From positions 147,214,204 through 147,278,203 of the forward strand of contig NC_091126.1 in NCBI RefSeq assembly GCF_040183065.1: a DNA stretch of 64,000 nt, in the 5' to 3' direction. Of this stretch, positions 58,426 to 64,000 are shown piece after piece. Both the position numbers and the translations under genes were made by a program. The DNA comes from Periplaneta americana. Taxonomy: Eukaryota; Arthropoda; Insecta; Blattodea; Blattidae. Positions within the stretch are counted from its first letter, which is position 1; every line of letters begins with the position of its first letter. Below the pieces are notes generated by a model. It did not search any database and was not told the origin of the DNA. It was given only the letters and a program-made list of their open reading frames with translations.

Positions 58426-58917
58426 AATGAGTGACAGTCTGAAAAAGCTAAATGGTTCTCAATATCGGAAACACCTCTGATTGATGTTCTGGCTGATATG
58501 TACGTTTATCATCAGACAGTACAGCTCACTTGATGATATGTGTCAGAGGAAGAATTGCATCTGAAATCTGATTAGTGTAATATGTAGCTAGTCAGCGATG
58601 TATGCAATGGGGGGGAAAGGAACTTGTCACCCTACCCCATTATCTCCTGGCCTAGTTGCCTTATGAGTGATGCATTGATGGTGTCACTTGTGGGGTCCAG
58701 ACCTGTCTTCGGACAGTTGACTAAACAACAATATCGGAAACTTGCAGAAGACAAGACAATAAAAAAAGTGGAAATTGTGGGGAAAAAGTGCAAAATAGAT
58801 GTGCTATTTAAAAAACAAACACAGCCAGCTTGTTCCATTTCGAGTCCAGATACATCAGAGTGTAATAATGTGGTGAACAGTAGGTACCGAAAACAGTGGA
58901 GTGTGTGGTTTATCTGA
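58426..58917 (+). pseudogene. hAT transposase N-terminal leader, split by a SINE
   Basis: A start region SDSLKKLNGSQYR lies just before 58473. After the SINE the frame resumes with QYRKLAEDKTIKKVEIVGKK then DVLFKKQTQPACSISSPDTS, ending at a TGA at 58915-58917. Removing the SINE and one copy of its target duplication leaves one continuous frame. The leader resembles that of ZMYM-type hAT proteins (basic K-LE--K--K motif and a Ser-rich stretch). No catalytic domain remains. Confidence 0.65.
58473..58728 (+). mobile_element. SINE-like repeat (copy 2) with 13-bp TSD
   Basis: Same family as 28851-29125. Duplication CAATATCGGAAAC is perfect at 58460-58472 and 58729-58741. Ends in AAACAA-type tail. 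Confidence 0.88.
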
Positions 58918-59114
58918 GTCAGGCATTTTCGATATTAGAAACAGTAATAATGATGCAGAATCGATTATTTCAGTTGATCCAAATGATGCATATAGTAGGG
59001 CGAAATAAGGGGCGGAAATATTTTTCTCTGCCTAGAGGCGCCAAGTAGCTAGATTTGCCCCTGGTAGTATGGTAGTGTGAGGTTCACAAGTGAGGAAAAT
59101 TGCTCAGATACGTG

Positions 59115-59458
59115 CTGTGAAGTTTAGGTACAGACAGGAAATGCTTGTTCTAGCACAATGATGTCAATGAGAGTGCAAGCAGGCCTCATTGCCTGTATGC
59201 GCTGTAGAGAGCACGTACGGCACGCAGGTACAAGTTACTGATGAACTCAAGGGTTGTACATTATACATTGAGGAAGAAGTCGTTCAGTAAGTTTTAGGCT
59301 GACTGGACTCCTGACTTTTTATGAGTGAAAGAGACGAAAATTTTCTTTGTGTGATATATGGAAAACATTTAGTTACAAAGACGAGCAATGTGAAATGCCT
59401 GAAATTATTAATTTATGTACACAATGATATATTGAAATGTTGTTTTTTTATCGACATT
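59115..59458. repeat. 344-bp direct repeat, copy 1
   Basis: Starts CTGTGAAGTTTAGGTACAGA and ends TTTATCGACATT. Constant offset of 1364 to copy 2, no indels. Confidence 0.95.
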
Positions 59459-59822
59459 TCCAAGAAATAGTCTGCCCAGGCATCCTGGGTTGCCAAAAAC
59501 ACAGAATAACACACATATAAGAATAATAACGATTACAGTAAAATAGATGAGTCAAATTGAAATGTGAACTAGGAACTTAAATTTAAGAAATAATAAATTT
59601 GTATATATATTGTAACAATCACACACTAACGGATAGAAAGAGGGGGATTATGATATTCCATATAAATGATTTTTAGAATCACCACAGACCCTTAATGCTA
59701 GAAGTAATTATTTTTGGAATGATGTCATGGATTCCAACTGTTTTGATAGTGTTTACAGTTGATCGTGGGATGGTGCCCCTTGCTTCGATCATTAAACCAT
59801 GTACTTCCCAGGTGCCTTCCAC

Positions 59823-60080
59823 CTAACATTTTTCTCGAAAATACGGCTCATAAATTTGTTGTTTCTCTTTGTTGACCTCAGATGGTTGGGTCTGGCTCAT
59901 CTCAAATCTAACAGTTGGGTCCAGTATAAAGCCTTTACTATTAGTCTTGTCTAGAGCCACGATGTCCACTCTTCTAATTCCGCTGCTTTCAGATGCAATG
60001 CAGTGCACCTCTTCATGGACCTCGAAGGATCTTTTTCTAAAGGCTTGTGCTATTAGTTTTCGGATGTTATGACAACACAT
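59823..60080 (-). pseudogene. Retroelement nuclease-like C-terminal fragment
   Basis: An 85-codon frame: CCHNIRKLIAQAFRKRSFEV, GIRRVDIVALDKTNSKGFIL, DPTVRFEMSQTQPSEVNKEK and QQIYEPYF. The RRVDI(V/I)A-D----KG-I-DPT-RFE...EV--EK--IY-P pattern is one I associate with a recurrent nuclease-like segment after the reverse transcriptase in some insect LINE-type ORFs. It sits between the direct repeats. Neither the reverse transcriptase nor a start is visible. Confidence 0.5.
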
Positions 60081-60478
60081 GTCGATGAAAGTTGTATTTG
60101 AAATTGTAATTAGAAGGTTATGGGGAGCCCGAATACAAAAATGTTGTGACGACCCATTACTAAATAAGTATTGTAGAAATAAATATCAATATCAATATTT
60201 AGTACGATAGTTATTTTTTATTATCTTCTTCACTGTACAACTCTTCAATTGTAGGCAAAATGTTTAACATGGATAATGGTTGCTAAAATAATTTTAGCAC
60301 AGCGAATAATATAATTTAGAATAATATTTCGACCACCATTTGGTAACTATTTATATTGTGTGAATCCTGCATCTGATATCAGAGAAATTACCATTCTTTT
60401 CTTCAGTTATGTCACTTTATTTTAAACAATTCTTTGAGAATATTATTACGATTTTCAGAATTTGACTTTCGTTGATTT

Positions 60479-60822
60479 CTGTGAAGTTTAGGTACAGACA
60501 GGAAATGCTTGTTCTAGCACAATGATGTCAATGAGAGTGCAAGCAGGCCTCATTGCCTGTATGCGCTGTAGAGAGCACGTACGGCACGCAGGTACAAGTT
60601 ACTGATGAACTCAAGGGTTGTACATTATACATTGAGGAAGAAGTCGTTCAGTAAGTTTTAGGCTGACTGGACTCCTGACTTTTTATGAGTGAAAGAGACG
60701 AAAATTTTCTTTGTGTGATATATGGAAAACATTTAGTTACAAAGACGAGCAATGTGAAATGCCTGAAATTATTAATTTATGTACATAATGATATATTGAA
60801 ATGTTGTTTTTTTATCGACATT
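60479..60822. repeat. 344-bp direct repeat, copy 2
   Basis: As copy 1, with ACATAATG in place of ACACAATG near the end. Confidence 0.95.
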
Positions 60823-61194
60823 AAATAGTAATAAATATATGTTTAGATGTACTGTAGAGGTTCTTCCTCGCTGCATTGCATTTAGGTTTACAGAATAAAG
60901 GACAAAAGTATGGATGCTAATAGCGTAGACTCGTTATGAATTCTGTCTAAAAAATTGAGAAGATATGTCGTCTATAGATTTTCAGTTTGACAGTGGTCCC
61001 TACCATTGTGATGTCCTTTGGTTAAGCCGAGGAAAAGTTCTCTCCAGGTTCTTTGAATAGCGTGAACAGAGTCAAGTTGGAAGTTCGCTTTGCCCGGAAA
61101 TATATCCAGGGTACGAATATTTGCGGCGCAAATTATTTCTATATTCGGCAGTAAGCACGTATCTGAGCAATTTTCCTCACTTGTGAACCTCACA

Positions 61195-62445
61195 AAACCA
61201 AAACTAATACCAATATTATCTAAGATAATATGCGTGCTATGCTATGTCATGCTGCAGGAAACATAATTTCGCTGGACATAAGAAAGTTGGTGTCAGGTAA
61301 AACAAGAAGAAACACTTCTGTATTAGACAAGAAGTCAGGAATTTAAATTTGTTTCTAGAAATGTGCTGTTCATACAATAAGTACATTATTAAGTGTGTAA
61401 CAGTTACATAGAATTTAATTAGATAGGCGTAATTACTAAAACCTCTAAGATAAAAAAATATACTATGTTTATTATTTGTTGCAATCCTATTATTTCATTT
61501 TTCAGTATGCACAATGTCCTGTAATTTCTTTCACTTTTGTATTGGTAAGTTTAAAACAGGAAAACAATGTTTTTACACTAGTTGGATTATTAGATAATTA
61601 TATAAAAATTAATAATATTCTAGCTATTATCTGAAAATATATAAGTTAAGGAGAAGCTATGCTTATTATTTATTGTAGCTTACTAGTTTATAATTCTTTA
61701 CATTTATTAGAGAGGTACACTCTACAAAACACGTTCTGATTTCTTGTTGCCTTATATGAATGTAACACGTTATCTATTATTTAAAAACAGTTTAATTCAT
61801 CCTGCAGTGACAGAGCAATAGACTTCACTTTGCTCACCCCTTCTTATTCTCTGTTGCTGCCTGCATTGCAACCAGTGAGCGCTCTTGACCTTGACATCGC
61901 TGTTCTAGCACAACACAAAGTGGAAAAACCTCTAAATCAAATGAGTAATACAGTATTATGAAATTTACAGAGAGAAACTCGTTGAAACTAATGGTATCAG
62001 TATTGAAATTAGCTGAAACAAGATTCTGAAATTTGCTATCAGCATTCCATTACCATATGAAAGATGTACAAGCACTTCCTTTGTTCTCTTTTTGTCTGAC
62101 AGTAAAATACTTTAAGAGAAATTCACAAATCAAACTCTTAAGGAACCATAGCTCTAAGTATATGAAATTAATTCAATATGCTTGCTTAAAATTATGCAGT
62201 AAATTTAATTTTGTAATTGATACAAAATAGTAATTTTTTTTATCAAAAATATATACAATTAAATTTAAATTACGCATTTCTTATTCTCCCTGTTAAAATG
62301 CAAATTATTGTACAGGATTATTTTACAAAATAGGTACAAAATAAAAGTTCTTCTAATTATTATATTCTTACACCATTAATATAAAATTGATGTGGAGAGA
62401 CAGAAATAGAGAGATATTTTGACACATTTTCACTTTATATGAACT
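61195..62445. other. AT-rich, no supported feature
   Basis: Would include the 3' flank of the putative gene ending at 62446. I see no clear AATAAA on the minus strand close to that stop. Confidence 0.4.
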
Positions 62446-62541
62446 TCAAGGTTTCTTTTTGTAAAGATTTTTTCCTTTGTAGACGAATCCATTAGCGAAG
62501 TATTTCTCAGCATCGTCACTGCCAGGAGGATGAAGCCTCAT
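62446..62541 (-). CDS. Putative terminal exon of an unknown gene
   Basis: A clean acceptor (TGTTTTGTTTTCCAG) is followed by 31 codons and a TGA. The two other frames close within eight codons. The encoded end includes GSDDAEKYFANGFVYKGK and finishes YKKKP. Composition is codon-like and less AT-rich than the surroundings. The exon is phase 0 and starts with ATG, but that Met is probably internal, since the exon follows a splice acceptor. The body of the gene would lie at higher coordinates, beyond the window. I do not recognise the protein. It could be a chance ORF behind a chance acceptor. Confidence 0.4.
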   Translation of the reverse strand: MRLHPPGSDDAEKYFANGFVYKGKNLYKKKP

Positions 62542-64000
62542 CTGGAAAACAAAACATCAGACATTACATCTGTATTGGTTAAAGATTAGATTCATATGAG
62601 ATATATATGCTAGTAGTTATATTTAATAAAAAGTTATTGCACCTTAAAGAAAAAAAAAATTAAAGAACCTAGTATAATTTTATAATCAATTATAGACAGA
62701 TTTCATTTTTGCTAGAAAACAAATGAAACGAATGCGACAGTAATTTGATCGTCCAGTTAGTGTTTTACATTATTTTCCTGAATATATCACAAAATGTTAT
62801 ATTTCATATAATATAGGCTACCGGTATTAGTAATATTTCTCTTTTATGTAAAATATGAAATGTCACGACTTTCTTTTAACAGGTTCTAGCAACTTTTCTG
62901 ACGATTTTTTTTTCTTAAATAACACAGTACCAGCATTTCTGAATAAGAGGCAAGGTAACAGTGTATTGGTACCTTTCAATACAGTCCAGGTTTCTTGCAT
63001 TATGTAAGTTCTACAATATGTTTAGAAATCTATAGAGATAAGAAGTTTTATATAGTTACTTAGTATAAACCGAATGTATTAATAAGGACAATTTTTTTTT
63101 CCTCACCGAAGAACGAAGAATCTATTTCAGTACAGTATTTAATACGAGGTGTAAATTTTATGATGTTTATTTGTGAAAATAATAAAGTACACGCATGTTG
63201 CATGTTCCATACGAAATTTTGTTCACAAATTAATGTTGATTCTTTACACAAAGATGATGAAACATACTCTCTCTAAAAATATCATCTCTAAGTAGTCTTG
63301 AATTAAATATCTAATTCTGAGGTAATTTAAAAGTCTGAACAAGTTTTATTTATAAGAAAAATTCTATACTTCAAATTAACACACTTCATTCATTAAGATG
63401 TAAGCAAACACTGGAAGTATTGTCACCATCTGTTTATTCAGGTGTGGGTTTAAGATTTCACGTAAGTAAATATTTTAAGAATGCTTGGAATAAAAACATT
63501 GAATAAGAAAATAAATTATCGCATGATACGTGTGACAGTCTTAGTTTTAATAAAAAAAAATTAGCCAATGGAGCCTAGTAGCAACACAAGGATTCTGCTC
63601 AATAATATTCACGAAATAAAGTTTTGATTTTATTCGAACTAAACTAATGTTATACTATTTTTAATTTCCTTTTCTGGGTTACAAATAGCTTACTAAAACT
63701 GAGTACCGGTATTCAAATTACAAACTATTACGAAAAAGTTGTGAGATGCTATGAAAGCATTTACTTGATGTTTTACGGATTGTGTTGTCGCAGTCATCAA
63801 GGAGAGTTAATTCGACATATCAATGGCTGAGAACCAGACTGTTCTAAGTCCAACTTTTTGTACCGGTAAGAAAGAAATCTGTGTTTCATTGTGTCCCAGT
63901 TCTTGTCTGCATATATGAATCGAACAAAATTATAAATATTCCTCTCCATAAGGTTGCTATGAAGCTATTCCAAATTGTTTCACGAAGCTTTGAATGACAG
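62542..64000. other. Putative intron of the right-edge gene, otherwise nothing clear
   Basis: AT-rich. A plus-strand ATG-to-donor segment at 63823-63865 is discussed as a weak first-exon candidate. Confidence 0.35.

Larger units (their letters stand above)
57858..59063 (+). mobile_element. 1206-bp hAT element with nested SINE
   Basis: Ends CAGGGGCGTATTTAGGCCTA and inverse CAGGGGCAAATCTAGCTACT. TSD GTAGTACG / GTAGTATG (7 of 8) at 57850-57857 and 59064-59071. A plus-strand transposase leader remains, split by a SINE. Confidence 0.85.
59076..61194. mobile_element. Composite unit: 41-bp inverted termini plus 344-bp direct repeats
   Basis: 59076-59116 and 61154-61194 are exact reverse complements over 41 bases (starting TGTGAGGTTCACAAGTGAGG). 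Inside, 59115-59458 and 60479-60822 are direct repeats, identical but for one base seen. The interval between them carries a minus-strand nuclease-like ORF. The left terminus lies 5 bp from the target duplication of the preceding hAT element. Confidence 0.7.

Noticed and set aside
59115..60822. LTR retrotransposon with 344-bp LTRs
   Set aside because: No primer-binding site, gag or integrase seen, no matching 4-6-bp target duplication outside the repeats, and the whole lies inside 41-bp inverted termini.

Overview
This window looks like a piece of a large, AT-rich, repeat-swamped insect genome, most probably a cockroach (Blattodea, Periplaneta-like). That assignment is an inference. It rests on SINE and LINE families I associate with cockroaches (tRNA-headed SINEs ending in a TTAAATAACC-type tail, LINE 3' ends with an AAGT-type repeat tail), on U2-type GT-AG introns, and on the low gene density. 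There is no bacterial or operon structure.

Only two host genes can be supported, both on the minus strand. (1) A C2H2 zinc-finger regulator: its terminal coding exon (6361-8173) carries a 26-residue polyQ tract and eight fingers. An upstream 336-bp phase-2/phase-2 exon (20878-21213) is Q- and N-rich. A 12.7-kb intron (8174-20877) joins them in frame. The 5' exon(s) were not found. (2) A short putative last exon of an unknown gene (62446-62541), whose body would lie beyond the right edge. If that exon is real, the zinc-finger gene should begin somewhere between 21.2 and 62.4 kb.

The rest is a layered transposon landscape. 2-5 kb: two long-inverted-repeat elements. 9.8-10.9 kb: a degenerate ~44-bp minisatellite inside the intron. 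13.4-20.3 kb: inverted copies of anonymous repeats, a TA-flanked 1.1-kb inverted-repeat element, a hAT MITE and a 1.43-kb hAT element, the last two with perfect 8-bp target duplications. 21.5-24.1 kb: SINE, LINE remnant, a LINE-like 3' piece sharing the SINE tail, and a 232-bp-arm inverted repeat from a Penelope-like element containing two hammerhead-ribozyme-like cores. 24.5-33 kb: hAT remnants, SINEs and a Tigger-like element. 40-43 kb: a LINE reverse-transcriptase remnant and a second hAT copy with a nested SINE and a microsatellite grown into one terminus. 43-50 kb: many SINEs, a 722-bp tandem duplication, two opposite copies of one MITE and a 35-bp hairpin insertion. 52.5-61.2 kb: Harbinger-like, Penelope-like, LINE RNase H, Tc1-like and hAT remnants, plus a composite unit with 41-bp terminal inverted repeats and near-identical 344-bp direct repeats.

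None of the element-encoded proteins looks intact. The best candidates for a second look are the paired hammerhead-like motifs (23.0-23.6 kb), the 59.1-61.2 kb composite unit, the 54.2-56.0 kb element with repeated subterminal motifs, the 35-bp hairpin with an 8-bp duplication, and the duplicated FTQTEH peptide at the zinc-finger exon junction. Boundaries were worked out by eye. No alignment or folding program was run.
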